Both the position numbers and the translations under genes were made by a program. Under the pieces are notes generated by a model, which worked only from the letters and a program-made list of their open reading frames with translations, searched no databases and had not been told where the DNA came from. A stretch of DNA of 64,000 nt from Paenibacillus silvisoli (lineage in GTDB: Bacteria; Bacillota; Bacilli; Paenibacillales; Paenibacillaceae): the NCBI RefSeq assembly GCF_030866765.1, contig NZ_CP133017.1, forward strand, positions 3,082,001 through 3,146,000, written 5' to 3'. Shown here one piece after another: positions 14,740 to 23,780 of the stretch. Each line of letters opens with the position of its first letter. Positions within the stretch are counted from its first letter, which is position 1.

Positions 14740-16191
14740 GTGAACGTGAGAACGAAAGAGAACGACAGCAAGCTGCGCAGAGGACTGAAATCGCGTCACA
14801 TGGCGATGATTTCACTCGGAGGTTCCATCGGAACCGGATTATTTCTAGCGAGCGGCGGGGCGATTCATTCGGCCGGGCCCGGCGGCGCGCTGTTAGCTTA
14901 TCTCATTATTGGCATCATGGTATACTTTCTAGTCACAAGCTTGGGCGAAATGGCGACGTATATGCCGGTATCCGGTACGTTTAGCACGTATGCGACCCGC
15001 TTCGTCGATCCATCTCTTGGGTTCGCGCTTGGCTGGAACTATTGGTACAACTGGGCGATTACGATTGCGGCCGAGCTATCGGCGGCGACCTTGATTATAA
15101 AGTTTTGGCTGCCTGACAGTCCTTCATTCCTGTGGAGCGCGTTATTCCTTGCGCTGATGGTCGGTTTGAACCTGCTGTCGGTTAAAGGCTACGGCGAATC
15201 CGAGTATTGGTTTGCGATGATCAAAATCGTGACGGTCGTCGTATTTATCGCCATCGGCCTGCTCATGATTATCGGCATTTGGAACGGCGAAGCGATTGGC
15301 TTCAGCAACTTTACGGCAGGCGAAGCGCCGATTTCAGGCGGCTGGCTGGCCGTGCTCGGCGTATGCATGGCCGCAGGCTTCTCCTTCCAGGGCACGGAGC
15401 TTGTCGGCGTTGCCGCCGGCGAGTCCGAAAACCCGCGCGTCAACGTGCCCCGCGCGATCCGCAGCGTGTTCTGGCGCATTCTGCTGTTTTACATTTTGGC
15501 GATCTTCGTCGTCGGCTTGCTCATTCCGTTTACAACGGACACATTGGCCAGCGACAGCGTTGCGGCAAGTCCGTTTACGGTCGTGTTTGAGAAAGCCGGC
15601 CTCAGCATTGCGGCTTCCGTCATGAATGCCGTCATCTTGAGCTCCGTATTGTCGGCAGGCAACTCGGGCATGTACGCATCGACGCGGATGCTGTGGGTGC
15701 TGGCGAAGGAAGGGAAAGCGCCGAAGCTGTTCGCGACATTGAACAGAAGAGGCATCCCTGTCAATGCGCTGCTGGCTACAGCCGCAATCGGCATGCTGGC
15801 GTTTCTGGCTTCGTTCTTCGGCGATGGACAAGTCTACATCTGGCTGTTGAATGCATCCGGCATGTCCGGTTTCATCGCATGGCTGGGCATTGCGATCAGC
15901 CACTACAGATTCCGTAAAGCGTATGTCGCGCAAGGACGCCGCGTGGAGGATCTTCCATACCGCTCGCTCTGGTACCCGTTCGGCCCGATTTTGGCCGGCA
16001 TTATGTGCATGATCGTCATTATCGGCCAAAGCTACAGCGCCTTCTCGGACGGACAAGTGGATTGGACATTCTTAGTCGCCTCTTACGTCGGCATTCCGTT
16101 TTTCCTGGTACTATGGCTCGGTTACAAGCTGAAATACAAGACAAAAGTGTTGAAGCTGGAGGAATGCGACCTCGAGACGTCGGTTTCATAA
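14740..16191 (+). CDS. lysP: Lysine-specific amino acid permease, AAT family
   Basis: A 483-residue, twelve-helix amino acid:proton symporter of the APC superfamily. The N-terminal LRRGLKSRHMAMISLGGSIG and the GTGLFLASGGAI segment that follows are diagnostic of the AAT family, and the lysine riboswitch upstream makes lysine the likely substrate. The GTG at 14740 has AAGGGAG eight bases upstream and gives the normal short cytosolic N-terminus. An ATG at 14701 in the same frame lies just after the riboswitch terminator and lacks a binding site. Expression should fall when intracellular lysine is high. A terminator follows the stop. Confidence 0.93.
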   Translation: MNVRTKENDSKLRRGLKSRHMAMISLGGSIGTGLFLASGGAIHSAGPGGALLAYLIIGIMVYFLVTSLGEMATYMPVSGTFSTYATRFVDPSLGFALGWNYWYNWAITIAAELSAATLIIKFWLPDSPSFLWSALFLALMVGLNLLSVKGYGESEYWFAMIKIVTVVVFIAIGLLMIIGIWNGEAIGFSNFTAGEAPISGGWLAVLGVCMAAGFSFQGTELVGVAAGESENPRVNVPRAIRSVFWRILLFYILAIFVVGLLIPFTTDTLASDSVAASPFTVVFEKAGLSIAASVMNAVILSSVLSAGNSGMYASTRMLWVLAKEGKAPKLFATLNRRGIPVNALLATAAIGMLAFLASFFGDGQVYIWLLNASGMSGFIAWLGIAISHYRFRKAYVAQGRRVEDLPYRSLWYPFGPILAGIMCMIVIIGQSYSAFSDGQVDWTFLVASYVGIPFFLVLWLGYKLKYKTKVLKLEECDLETSVS

Positions 16192-16199
16192 AGAAAACA

Positions 16200-16240
16200 A
16201 ACAAGAGCAGGAGCATCGTTGCCCTTGCTCTTGTTATATT
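16200..16240. terminator. Bidirectional terminator between lysP and a convergent gene
   Basis: AACAAGAGCA pairs with TGCTCTTGTT; T-rich tracts flank it on both strands. Confidence 0.8.
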
Positions 16241-16677
16241 TACCCCGTATATGCGGAAGCATTCAGGTTTTCCGGTCCGACCCGGCCGATCATGGCGCTT
16301 GTAGCCATCCCGAACAGGCTGTATGCGAGAACGCCGGAAGCGGGCGCCGGTACGTTATAGTCGGCTGCGGAAATTTCGATGGTGTGAAAACCGGCTTCTT
16401 CGGGATTATAGTTGTTTGCCGACAGAAAAACCTGAGGATCTGTAGGGCTCGTTCCCCTGACGATGGTGAGGATTAAGGTCGAGATGTCATCGGGATCGCT
16501 AGAGAACAAACCGGCCATTCCGGTTAACTGGACCCGGATAATCCCGGTGGTATCGGGCGGTACGTTCAACCCGACTTGTCCCATTAATACAGGTACAAAT
16601 GAAGGAAAGAAATCTGTAACGGTAGGCGACATGGCATCAATGTTCATGGACGTTCTTGCGTCGATAAGCCGTCCCAT
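16240..16677 (-). CDS. Hypothetical secreted or spore-surface-type protein
   Basis: A 145-residue protein with low charge, many Thr, Ser, Gly, Pro and Val residues and alternating strands, for example VPPDTTGIIRVQLTGMAG and LILTIVRGTSP. It has no signal peptide or membrane helix. The composition resembles beta-sandwich domains found at the C-terminus of Bacillus/Paenibacillus exosporium or coat proteins, but I cannot name the family. I use the ATG at 16677, with AGGAG eleven bases upstream; a GTG at 16689 lies inside that site. It converges with lysP and shares its terminator. Confidence 0.75.
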   Translation of the reverse strand: MGRLIDARTSMNIDAMSPTVTDFFPSFVPVLMGQVGLNVPPDTTGIIRVQLTGMAGLFSSDPDDISTLILTIVRGTSPTDPQVFLSANNYNPEEAGFHTIEISAADYNVPAPASGVLAYSLFGMATSAMIGRVGPENLNASAYTG

Positions 16678-16744
16678 AGCGGCAATCACTCCTTTTCTAC
16701 TAAACTATGAAAGTCTGTATGAAAAGGTTTGGACTTGTCAGGGA

Positions 16745-17071
16745 CTAGCCGCGCGGTGCCCAAAGGATAATGGAGACGCCGACGAGGCAGATTGCCGCTC
16801 CGACCCAATCGTACAGGTCCGGCGATTTCTTATCGACCAGCCATCCCCAAAGGATAGCGAGTACGATGAATACGCCGCCGTACGCGGCATACACGCGGCC
16901 GAAGGACGGGAAGCTCTGCAGCGTCGGAATGATGCCATATAGAACGAGGATGAATCCGCCGATAATGCCGTACCAGAGCGGCTTGGATTCGCGCAGCCAC
17001 AGCCAGACCAAATAGCCGCCGCCGATCTCCGCGAGCCCGGCAAGGATGAAAATAACGATAGCTAGCAGCAA
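16745..17071 (-). CDS. YnfA/UPF0060 family membrane protein
   Basis: The 108 residues form four membrane helices, and the motifs [24 protein letters not shown] and [11 protein letters not shown] match the YnfA family of small multidrug-transporter-like proteins. The length equals that of the family. The start appears to be TTG at 17071 with GGGG ten bases upstream; no ATG lies near. The family is a distant relative of SMR efflux pumps, so export of a hydrophobic cation is possible but not shown for most members. It stands alone between the hypothetical gene and the metallophosphoesterase, all on the minus strand. Confidence 0.92.
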   Translation of the reverse strand: MLLAIVIFILAGLAEIGGGYLVWLWLRESKPLWYGIIGGFILVLYGIIPTLQSFPSFGRVYAAYGGVFIVLAILWGWLVDKKSPDLYDWVGAAICLVGVSIILWAPRG

Positions 17072-17113
17072 TTCGATGTTGCCCCTTTCAAGTTCAACAC
17101 ATCTCGCTTATCA

Positions 17114-18970
17114 TCATAGCTTACTGTTTGCCGGGATGACAACCGGTGCTTCGATGAGCTGAGGGCGGGCTTTCGACGGTTTATTCGCGGGCAAGTCGGG
17201 CTCCAGCAGCGGGCCGTATTCGGTTTGCGGCGCACGCTTCCACTTGCGGACGACCTGCTCGAAGCCGATCGGATAGATGGTTAAGCTGCCGGACGCATCG
17301 ATATGGATGCGCATGAAATTTTTCCAGTTGTCGATTTGGAGAGAGGAGAACGCTTCGCCGCTGTGCCGCCCGAAGCCGTTCAAGGACAGCAGCAAGTAAA
17401 GTCCCATAATAACCGAGCCGATAATCCAACCGCCATATGCGATGAGAAGACCGGTCAGTACGATGGCCCAGAGGCTCCAATTCAAATGAAAGCCGGTGCT
17501 TACAAGATAAACGGCACCGCATCCGATGAAGAAGGCGGCCGCAACATGACAGAGGCCGTGCAGGCACCCCGCGACCCATTTGTAGATGCGGGAATGCGTG
17601 TCGGTAAACAGCCAGAAGGCGCCGATTATAATGAACATCCAGATGAAAGCGCTCGGCGTAACCGAGATTTTGGCAATCGATGCATGCAAGACATCCCGGT
17701 AGCTAGCAGCGCGGGGAGGAGCGGAAAGCACCGAATTGCATGCGAGCAGGTAGAGGATGGCCGTTACGATGCCGAACATCGGATTTTTCCACGCAAACAG
17801 GAGATTGCCCCAAGTCAGTCTGCGCGAAGCTGCCATGTCGGGAAAATCCTTCTTGCGCTTAAACTCAAGCGGCTCCGGGTGCTTGTCCTTGTGCTCGTAG
17901 ACGGCTTGATCCTTCATGTCATGCGTCGGATGGAGAAACGCGCCTCCGCCGCCTGCCGTAATCTTTTCTACTTTGCGGCTGTGGTCCTCCTTGCCGTCCG
18001 CTTGCTTCGGAATATATTCGAATCTCCGATAATGGTGCAGGTCGCCGGCAAGGTAGACTTGAACGTTGACCTCGCGCTCGTTCAGGATACTTTCGAGAAA
18101 GGCCAGGTTGTTCTCGTTGTAGACCGGATCGAGCTTCCCGTATTTATGCGCGGAAACCCAGTAAGGCTCCGCATTGCATAGAATAACGCGGTCGCCAGGC
18201 AGCATCTGTTCGGCAATCGATTTGAAAAACTCCACCTGCTGGCCGTCGATATCCGAGTTCAGCTGCACATCCGTCCCGAGCAGCCACCAGCCTTGCGGCA
18301 GCTTCAGGGCAAAATAGCTTTTCTGCTGCGGAGCATGCCAGCCGTTAAACCATTTGCGCGACGTAAAGATCCGCGAGAACGAAATGAGCCCGTCATACCA
18401 GTCATGGTTGCCCGGCACCGCGAATACTTGGGGATGAGGAGCCGTCGTGTAGCCTTGCGCGATGTAGTAAGGGGTAATCAACCGGTTTAAATATTCGTCG
18501 CGATTCGCGGTCGGGTAAACCTGGTCGCCGCCGAAAACGAGAATGTCACCGCGTTTCGTGGCTACGGACGATCCGTTCTCCGGATGGTTGAACGCCAGCT
18601 CCGGACGAGTCAAATAATAGGCGACGGTATACGTGGAATCGAAGCCGTCCCCCAAATCGCTTACATAATCGAGCCAGAGCTCCTCTCTCGGCTCCAGCGG
18701 ATCGTGCATGTAGAAGCCGTTCTTATCCGTGACGTATTCACCCTTGTCATCCCTCAGAAAATGTTTGGAATAGTCGAAAAAATGGTTGCCCTGCCGACTG
18801 AACGCCTCGATCAACCGAAAGTCGGAATAGAGCCCGAAAATGGTCGACAGCACCGTTTTCGTCCCGGTCACGATCAATTGCTTCGGGTTGAACCATTCCA
18901 CCATGCGGGGTCTTGCGCTAGGCCTGGCTATCATTTTATCGGCTAGCTGCCGTATTTTACTCGTCTTCAT
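17114..18970 (-). CDS. Membrane-associated calcineurin-like metallophosphoesterase
   Basis: The 618-residue protein has an N-terminal phosphoesterase domain with the metal motifs visible: SDLGDGFDST (about residue 85), LVFGGDQVYP, AVPGNHDWYDG (Asn-His), and GDLHHYRRFE (the final Gly-Asp-x-His). Residues from about 400 to 540 contain several membrane helices, followed by a soluble tail. Such enzymes cleave phosphomonoesters or diesters with two metals; here the active domain is fused to a membrane domain, and the substrate might be a lipid or nucleotide. AGGAG lies about 14 bases before the ATG, a little far. Neighbouring genes give no clue to its role. Confidence 0.85.
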   Translation of the reverse strand: MKTSKIRQLADKMIARPSARPRMVEWFNPKQLIVTGTKTVLSTIFGLYSDFRLIEAFSRQGNHFFDYSKHFLRDDKGEYVTDKNGFYMHDPLEPREELWLDYVSDLGDGFDSTYTVAYYLTRPELAFNHPENGSSVATKRGDILVFGGDQVYPTANRDEYLNRLITPYYIAQGYTTAPHPQVFAVPGNHDWYDGLISFSRIFTSRKWFNGWHAPQQKSYFALKLPQGWWLLGTDVQLNSDIDGQQVEFFKSIAEQMLPGDRVILCNAEPYWVSAHKYGKLDPVYNENNLAFLESILNEREVNVQVYLAGDLHHYRRFEYIPKQADGKEDHSRKVEKITAGGGGAFLHPTHDMKDQAVYEHKDKHPEPLEFKRKKDFPDMAASRRLTWGNLLFAWKNPMFGIVTAILYLLACNSVLSAPPRAASYRDVLHASIAKISVTPSAFIWMFIIIGAFWLFTDTHSRIYKWVAGCLHGLCHVAAAFFIGCGAVYLVSTGFHLNWSLWAIVLTGLLIAYGGWIIGSVIMGLYLLLSLNGFGRHSGEAFSSLQIDNWKNFMRIHIDASGSLTIYPIGFEQVVRKWKRAPQTEYGPLLEPDLPANKPSKARPQLIEAPVVIPANSKL

Positions 18971-19074
18971 CCGATTTACCGAATCTCCTTCCGCAACGGA
19001 ACTGATTCCATTATTTCACGGCGTTCGCGCAAATCCCGTCGAACGGCGAAGGACGCGCAGAAAAAAATCCGCGA

Positions 19075-19108
19075 ATAAAAAAACAGCCTGCCAGGGGGAG
19101 GCAGACTG
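19075..19108 (-). terminator. Rho-independent terminator, minus strand
   Basis: Read on the minus strand, CAGTCTGCC pairs with GGCAGGCTG (one G-T pair) and seven T follow; it ends the small gene at 19122. Confidence 0.85.
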
Positions 19109-19121
19109 CCTGAACCGTCGG

Positions 19122-19385
19122 TTAATGGGAGCGCTGCAGGACGATGATACCGCTGATGCTGGACGTACTCTTGCGGCATACCACTTTGAAGCCTACATCA
19201 TTGTCGAGCAGGCAAGCCAAGGCAGTGGCAAGCAAATTGCCCGTCGCCAGGGAACTCCGGCACGGGAATGCGGTTCCGATGACGCGGGATTCGACGATTC
19301 TGCGAGGCGAGCCGGAAACGAGCGGGTTTCTCGACCAGAAAATAAGCACGATATCAGGTTGATCCGGAATAAACACACGAGTCAT
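19122..19385 (-). CDS. Hypothetical small protein, 87 residues
   Basis: A short gene with a good ribosome binding site (GGCAGGTG seven bases before the ATG) and a strong terminator right after the stop, so it is likely real and monocistronic. The product has a beta-rich first half and a hydrophobic helix in GNLLATALACLLDNDVGF, then ends in strand-like ISGIIVLQRSH. No signal peptide is evident and no domain is recognised. It stands between the metallophosphoesterase and a divergent YheC/D-like gene. Confidence 0.7.
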   Translation of the reverse strand: MTRVFIPDQPDIVLIFWSRNPLVSGSPRRIVESRVIGTAFPCRSSLATGNLLATALACLLDNDVGFKVVCRKSTSSISGIIVLQRSH

Positions 19386-19524
19386 ATCTATTCACCTGCC
19401 TCTTTACTAGATTCCCTATAGTAGATGTGGAATTGATAGATTTGGTGCATCAAACACCCAACAACATCGCATGCCGCGCTGAATAGGTTGTTATACAACC
19501 AGATCTGCGTATAAGGGGATGGAT

Positions 19525-20253
19525 ATGACACGCTATGTAGGAAGCAAATGGCGCAAGACCGTGGCGATTCGCAAGCAAGCTTATCTGGCTCGGTTCGTGC
19601 CCGAAACGGCTCGATTAACGAAGGCTTCGCTGCGAAGACAACTGGCCGCGTATCGGATGGTCTACGTGAAACCGGAGTTCGGCATGCACGGCAACGGCGT
19701 CATGCGCGTGGAGAAGCTGTCCGCAGGCTTCCGGTATCAGATGGGAAATACGATCCGGAAGTTCAACACCTATGACGGACTTTATAGAGGGATCGCGGCA
19801 GCGACGAACCGAAAGCCGTATTTGGTGCAGAAAGGCATCCATTTGCTGAAGCATAACGGGAGATTTTTCGATATCCGCGTTATGGCGCAATCGCCCGCGC
19901 GAGGAAAGTGGATGACGACGGGGATGATCGGTCGCGTAGCCGCGAAACGGAAGATCGTTACGAATTTTCACAACGGCGGTCAAATCCTGCCTGCTGAGCG
20001 TCTGCTGCGGCCATATACCGGCCAATTGAACGCCAAGCTCGCCTTATTATCGAAGCTCGGCGTACTGGCCGGGCGGCGGATGTCGGCGGCGTTTCCGGGG
20101 GTGCGGGTCATCGGACTCGACGTTGCGATCGACCGGTCGTTAAAGCCATGGCTGCTCGAGGTCAATACGTCGCCGGATCCTTATATTTTCCGGAAGCATC
20201 CGGACCCGCGCGTATTCAGACGCATCATGAGGATCGCGAAAACGTATTCCTGA
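19525..20253 (+). CDS. YheC/YheD-like ATP-grasp protein
   Basis: The 242-residue product matches the ATP-grasp core of the YheC/YheD spore-associated proteins: YVKPEFGMHGNGVMRVE (nucleotide-binding strand-loop), YLVQKGIHLLKHNGRFFDIR and the C-terminal GLDVAIDRSLKPWLLEVN, where Glu and Asn usually bind magnesium. ATP-grasp enzymes join a carboxylate to a nucleophile; substrates of this group are unknown, and B. subtilis relatives localise with the spore coat. It is short because it lacks the N-terminal region of YheC/D. AAGGGG abuts an ATG at 19519 and is six bases from the ATG at 19525, which I prefer. A terminator follows. Confidence 0.87.
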   Translation: MTRYVGSKWRKTVAIRKQAYLARFVPETARLTKASLRRQLAAYRMVYVKPEFGMHGNGVMRVEKLSAGFRYQMGNTIRKFNTYDGLYRGIAAATNRKPYLVQKGIHLLKHNGRFFDIRVMAQSPARGKWMTTGMIGRVAAKRKIVTNFHNGGQILPAERLLRPYTGQLNAKLALLSKLGVLAGRRMSAAFPGVRVIGLDVAIDRSLKPWLLEVNTSPDPYIFRKHPDPRVFRRIMRIAKTYS

Positions 20254-20260
20254 ACAAGCA

Positions 20261-20288
20261 AAGAGCCGCGAAATCGCGGCTCTTCTTC
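20261..20288 (+). terminator. Rho-independent terminator
   Basis: AAGAGCCGCG pairs with CGCGGCTCTT around AAAT, followed by a CT-rich tract. Confidence 0.75.
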
Positions 20289-20420
20289 GTTTCCTCACAA
20301 TCAAACAGAAATTTAACATTTAAACAAGTAGTTTTCATATATTTTTCCCCTATTATTATGAAATAGGCTAAAAGCTGGTAATTGGACGAGTTGGACAACG
20401 AGAGGGGCACGGATGACGCG

Positions 20421-20753
20421 ATGAAAACAGGACAAATGGAAAAAATCAATTTATTCGATGCTACCAGAAATATGAGCACCTACACGAATTTTGTCGTCAG
20501 CGAAGTCAACGATCACGTACTCCGTGCCGCCGTCATCGACGGCGAATTCCATTGGCATCAACATGAGGATTGCGATGAATTGTTTCTGGTCATCGAAGGA
20601 GAATTGATTATCGATCTCGAAGATCAAGTCATTGAGCTGAAGCAGGGCGAAGCGTTCACGGTTCCGCAGGGCGTCATGCACCGGACCCGCTCGAACGGAC
20701 GCACCGTTAATTTATGCTTTGAGAAGAAAGAGAACGTTATTATCGGCAATTGA
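20421..20753 (+). CDS. Cupin-domain protein
   Basis: A single-domain cupin of about 110 residues. The first motif reads HWHQHEDCDELFLVIEGEL, giving the two His and one Glu of the metal site, and the second PQGVMHRTRS gives the last His. Such proteins are small metal-dependent enzymes (isomerases, dioxygenases) or sensors. The start is not certain: GAGAGGGG lies about 14 bases before the ATG at 20421, and an ATG at 20436 is also possible. The gene ends 23 bp before the racemase-like gene and is probably co-transcribed with it, suggesting a shared small-molecule pathway. Substrate unknown. Confidence 0.85.
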   Translation: MKTGQMEKINLFDATRNMSTYTNFVVSEVNDHVLRAAVIDGEFHWHQHEDCDELFLVIEGELIIDLEDQVIELKQGEAFTVPQGVMHRTRSNGRTVNLCFEKKENVIIGN

Positions 20754-20776
20754 CCGAAGCTGCAGGAGGTACGCGC

Positions 20777-21445
20777 ATGAAGAAGATTGGCTGTTTCCAT
20801 GCCCACTATTCCAATATCGAGCATATCGAACGGGCATTGTCGGACTTCAATGTGGAGCTGATCCATTTCGTCGATCCGGGACTTGACCGGAGAAAGCACG
20901 ACGAAAGGTTTACGCTCGAGCAAGCGGAACGCAAAGTGGAGGAGACGCTGGCATGGATTGCGGATTCCAATATAGATGCGGTATTAGTGACCTGTACCTT
21001 CTTTACGGCTTTATTGAACGAGGAACGTCATCGCTGCCCGGTGCCAATCGTGAAGATCGATGAGCCGTTGTTTCGAGACCTTGCCTCGCAAAATAAACCG
21101 GTGCTCTTCGTTTTCACCAATCCGGCGACGGTAGACGGTACGATGAAGCAATTCGCCTCATATGCGGAACTCAACGGGGCTCGATTGCGGGCTGAGGCTG
21201 CTGTGCTGCCCGGCACGTTCGAGCTGATCATGCAGGGCAGGAAGGAAGCTTATACCGACAAGGTTGCGACAGGATTGATGCGGCTGGCGGACGAGCACCC
21301 GGACATGTCGATCGTGGCCGCTCAATTATCAATGGTACCTGCCGCGCAAGCTGCCGCAAGATGGAAGTCGTTCGCCGTAGGGAACGCGCTCGTTTCGCTA
21401 GCTGGCTATATGCAAGAGAAGCTGGGGCTCGAAGCGAAGAAATAG
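20777..21445 (+). CDS. Asp/Glu/hydantoin racemase-superfamily-like protein
   Basis: A 222-residue alpha/beta protein that looks like the Asp/Glu racemase superfamily: KIGCFHAHYSNIEHIERAL at the start, a VTCTFFTALLNE segment with a cysteine at the usual first catalytic position, and KPVLFVFTNPATVDGTM. The second catalytic cysteine normally found in a similar segment in the C-terminal half appears to be missing; the matching stretch reads VAAQLSMVPAAQ. A protein with one cysteine could act as an isomerase or decarboxylase instead. GCAGGAGG precedes the ATG at 20777. It follows the cupin gene closely. Assignment is to the superfamily only. Confidence 0.7.
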   Translation: MKKIGCFHAHYSNIEHIERALSDFNVELIHFVDPGLDRRKHDERFTLEQAERKVEETLAWIADSNIDAVLVTCTFFTALLNEERHRCPVPIVKIDEPLFRDLASQNKPVLFVFTNPATVDGTMKQFASYAELNGARLRAEAAVLPGTFELIMQGRKEAYTDKVATGLMRLADEHPDMSIVAAQLSMVPAAQAAARWKSFAVGNALVSLAGYMQEKLGLEAKK

Positions 21446-21558
21446 ACGATGATCAGGGTGAAAGATGTATCCTTCAGATGCATCTTTCTTTATTTATATC
21501 GAATCGTTCTAACACAAAACTAACAACTCATGTTTGGCCGACCAAAGGAGTCATTCGA

Positions 21559-23262
21559 ATGCCGCATACAAGATCGAATCCCAGCAACCTCAATTCGGAT
21601 GAAGTATTGAGAAGCAGTCAGAAGCAGTACGTGAGCGAGCTTCAGGAGCGCCTGAGGGTCTTAACGGAAATAACCGGTCTATCTGCCGAGGAAGTCGGGC
21701 GTGAGACTGTTGCACGCATATACCGCATGATTCATTCCATTAAAGGAAGTGCTCCGATCTTAGGCTTCAATCGAATCGGGGAGTTGGCCATGCTTTGGAT
21801 CCAGGAATGGCAGTGGACGCAGCAGGAAGAGGCTGCGTCGTTCACGCTGCCGGAGCTAAGAAATGACTATATGAAGAGCGCTGCCGCAACGGAGCCATAC
21901 ATGCACCAAATGGAGCTGGAACTGGAGCAATGCTTTGCGGAGCTTGGGACAGGGGGTTCCGGTGAAGCGGATGCCGCCGTACCGAGCGGTTCAACGTCCG
22001 AGTCCAGTATTTTGATTATCGAAGACGACCATGTGCTGCGCCATTATTTGGCTAATCGCTTAAGTCTTGACGGTTATCATGTCGATGAGGCATCGAACGT
22101 AGATGAAGCGATAGCGAAATTGCGCGTGAACGTCTATCACCTCATTACGCTAGATCTCATGATGTATCCTCAAAGCGGGTATCGGCTGTTCGAGCTGATC
22201 AAGGATGATCTTACGATTCGCTGGATTCCGATGATCGTCTTGTCCGGCTGCAACGACATTAGCGACAAAATCCGGTGCTTCAACATGGGAGCGGACGATT
22301 ACGTCGTCAAACCGTTCCAATACGATGAGCTAAGCGCGCGCGTCCGCCGTCTTATCCATCGGCACAAAGAGTATAAACACTTGGCATTCCACGATCCGTT
22401 AACCGGATTATATAACCGCCGCTATATGGATCAGCAGCTTCAAATCGAGCTGGACAGGGCAATGCGATATCCGGCGCCGCTCACGCTGGTCGTGTTGGAT
22501 ATCGATCATTTTAAAACGGTTAACGACTCCTTCGGCCATCAAGCCGGCGACCGCGTGCTGCAAGGCTTGAGCAAGCTGTTGACCAGTAAATTACGGAGAA
22601 CGGATTTCGTAGCCAGATGGGGAGGCGAGGAGTTTGTCCTTCTCCTGCCCGGGGCAAGCGACACGGAGGCTGCTGCCATCATGCAAACCATATCGCAGCA
22701 TGTCCGAGAAAATCCGATCGCGGTAATGGAAAATACCGGTTCGAAACTATTTATTACCTTCTCCGCAGGCGTTGTGCAATGGAAGAAAAACACCAGCGTA
22801 TCCGATTGGATGCGGCACGCCGATTTTGCCTTATATAAGGCGAAACGGACGGGCAGAAACCGCGTCGTGAAGTCGACGCTCCGGAAGCCGCGCACGGTGC
22901 GTATTCTTGTCGCGGAGGATGACCGCGTGCTGCGGCGGATCATCGTGGAAAGCGTGAGCCAGTATGCCGAGCAGGTCACGGAGGCGAAGGACGGGGCGGA
23001 AGCGCTTCGTCTGCTGCAGCAGGAGTCGTTCGATATTTGCATTTTGGATTGCCTCATGCCGCAGCTTGGCGGGCTCGAAGTGCTCGCTCAAGCGAAGCAA
23101 GCGAAGAAAAGCGCGAAATTTCTGGTGGTTACCGGCAACGAGAGCGAAGCGAATACAAAGAAAGCAGCGAGTCTCGGCGCGGATGAGTATCTCGTCAAAC
23201 CTTTTGACATCGAAGAGTTGAAGCAGAAGGTCAAATCGCTCATTAATTCCTCCTGGCGTTAA
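21559..23262 (+). CDS. Multidomain regulator: Hpt, REC, GGDEF, REC
   Basis: The 567-residue cytosolic protein has four signalling domains. Residues 10-115 are an Hpt-like helix bundle with IHSIKGSAPILGF, whose His can carry phosphate. A receiver follows (about 143-265) with ILIIEDD, the acceptor Asp in LITLDLMM and Lys in VVKPF. A GGDEF domain (about 280-440) has GGEEF, so it should make cyclic di-GMP, and RRTD five residues upstream is an intact inhibitory site. A second receiver ends the protein (ILVAEDD, acceptor Asp in ILDCLMP, YLVKPF). AAAGGAG is eight bases before the ATG at 21559. No kinase is adjacent, so it probably receives phosphate from a distant one. Confidence 0.9.
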   Translation: MPHTRSNPSNLNSDEVLRSSQKQYVSELQERLRVLTEITGLSAEEVGRETVARIYRMIHSIKGSAPILGFNRIGELAMLWIQEWQWTQQEEAASFTLPELRNDYMKSAAATEPYMHQMELELEQCFAELGTGGSGEADAAVPSGSTSESSILIIEDDHVLRHYLANRLSLDGYHVDEASNVDEAIAKLRVNVYHLITLDLMMYPQSGYRLFELIKDDLTIRWIPMIVLSGCNDISDKIRCFNMGADDYVVKPFQYDELSARVRRLIHRHKEYKHLAFHDPLTGLYNRRYMDQQLQIELDRAMRYPAPLTLVVLDIDHFKTVNDSFGHQAGDRVLQGLSKLLTSKLRRTDFVARWGGEEFVLLLPGASDTEAAAIMQTISQHVRENPIAVMENTGSKLFITFSAGVVQWKKNTSVSDWMRHADFALYKAKRTGRNRVVKSTLRKPRTVRILVAEDDRVLRRIIVESVSQYAEQVTEAKDGAEALRLLQQESFDICILDCLMPQLGGLEVLAQAKQAKKSAKFLVVTGNESEANTKKAASLGADEYLVKPFDIEELKQKVKSLINSSWR

Positions 23263-23295
23263 GATCGGTTATACTGGGGGGAGGAGCGTGATGAA

Positions 23296-23724
23296 GTGGA
23301 GCAATCCTATAACGTTATTAAGCGCGTTGCGACTTTGACTGAATATACGGAGCTGTGCACGGCGGTCGGATGGCGCGATTTCATGAATTTCGAGGCTGCG
23401 GAGGGCTCGCTGGCCAAGTCCGTATTCGGCGTTATCGTGGAATGGAAGGGCGAAACGATCGGCATGGGCCGGGTCGTTGGAGACGGAAGCATTTATTTCT
23501 ATATCCAGGACATCGCCGTTCACCCTGAGCATCAAGGTAAAGGCGTTGGGAGTTTAATCATGGATGCGATCCGGGCACACCTGGCCGCGCATGCGCCGGA
23601 GAAGGCGTTCATCGGCTTGTTCTCGGCTCAAGGCAAAGAATCGTTCTATAACAAGTACGGGTTCAATAAGCACGACGGGCTCACCGGCATGTTTGGCGTT
23701 ATGCATGCGGGCGAAATTCAATAA
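23296..23724 (+). CDS. GNAT-family N-acetyltransferase
   Basis: A compact 142-residue GNAT protein. The acetyl-CoA-binding motif A is clear: IQDIAVHPEHQGKGVGSLIM at about residues 74-93, followed by the last-helix motif GKESFYNKYGFNKHDG. It acetylates an unknown amine substrate. The start is GTG at 23296 with GGAGGAG ten bases upstream. It begins 33 bp after the GGDEF regulator, so the two could share a transcript. A hairpin that also serves the convergent MFS gene follows its stop. Confidence 0.9.
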   Translation: MEQSYNVIKRVATLTEYTELCTAVGWRDFMNFEAAEGSLAKSVFGVIVEWKGETIGMGRVVGDGSIYFYIQDIAVHPEHQGKGVGSLIMDAIRAHLAAHAPEKAFIGLFSAQGKESFYNKYGFNKHDGLTGMFGVMHAGEIQ

Positions 23725-23732
23725 GGAACGAT

Positions 23733-23780
23733 GAAGAAACCCCTGCTCCGGCATCAGCTGTCGGAGGCAGGGGCTTCTTT
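23733..23780. terminator. Bidirectional terminator between convergent genes
   Basis: AAGAA and CCCCTGC pair with GCAGGGG and TTCTT around an 18-base region; it overlaps the 3' end of the MFS gene and serves both strands. Confidence 0.75.
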
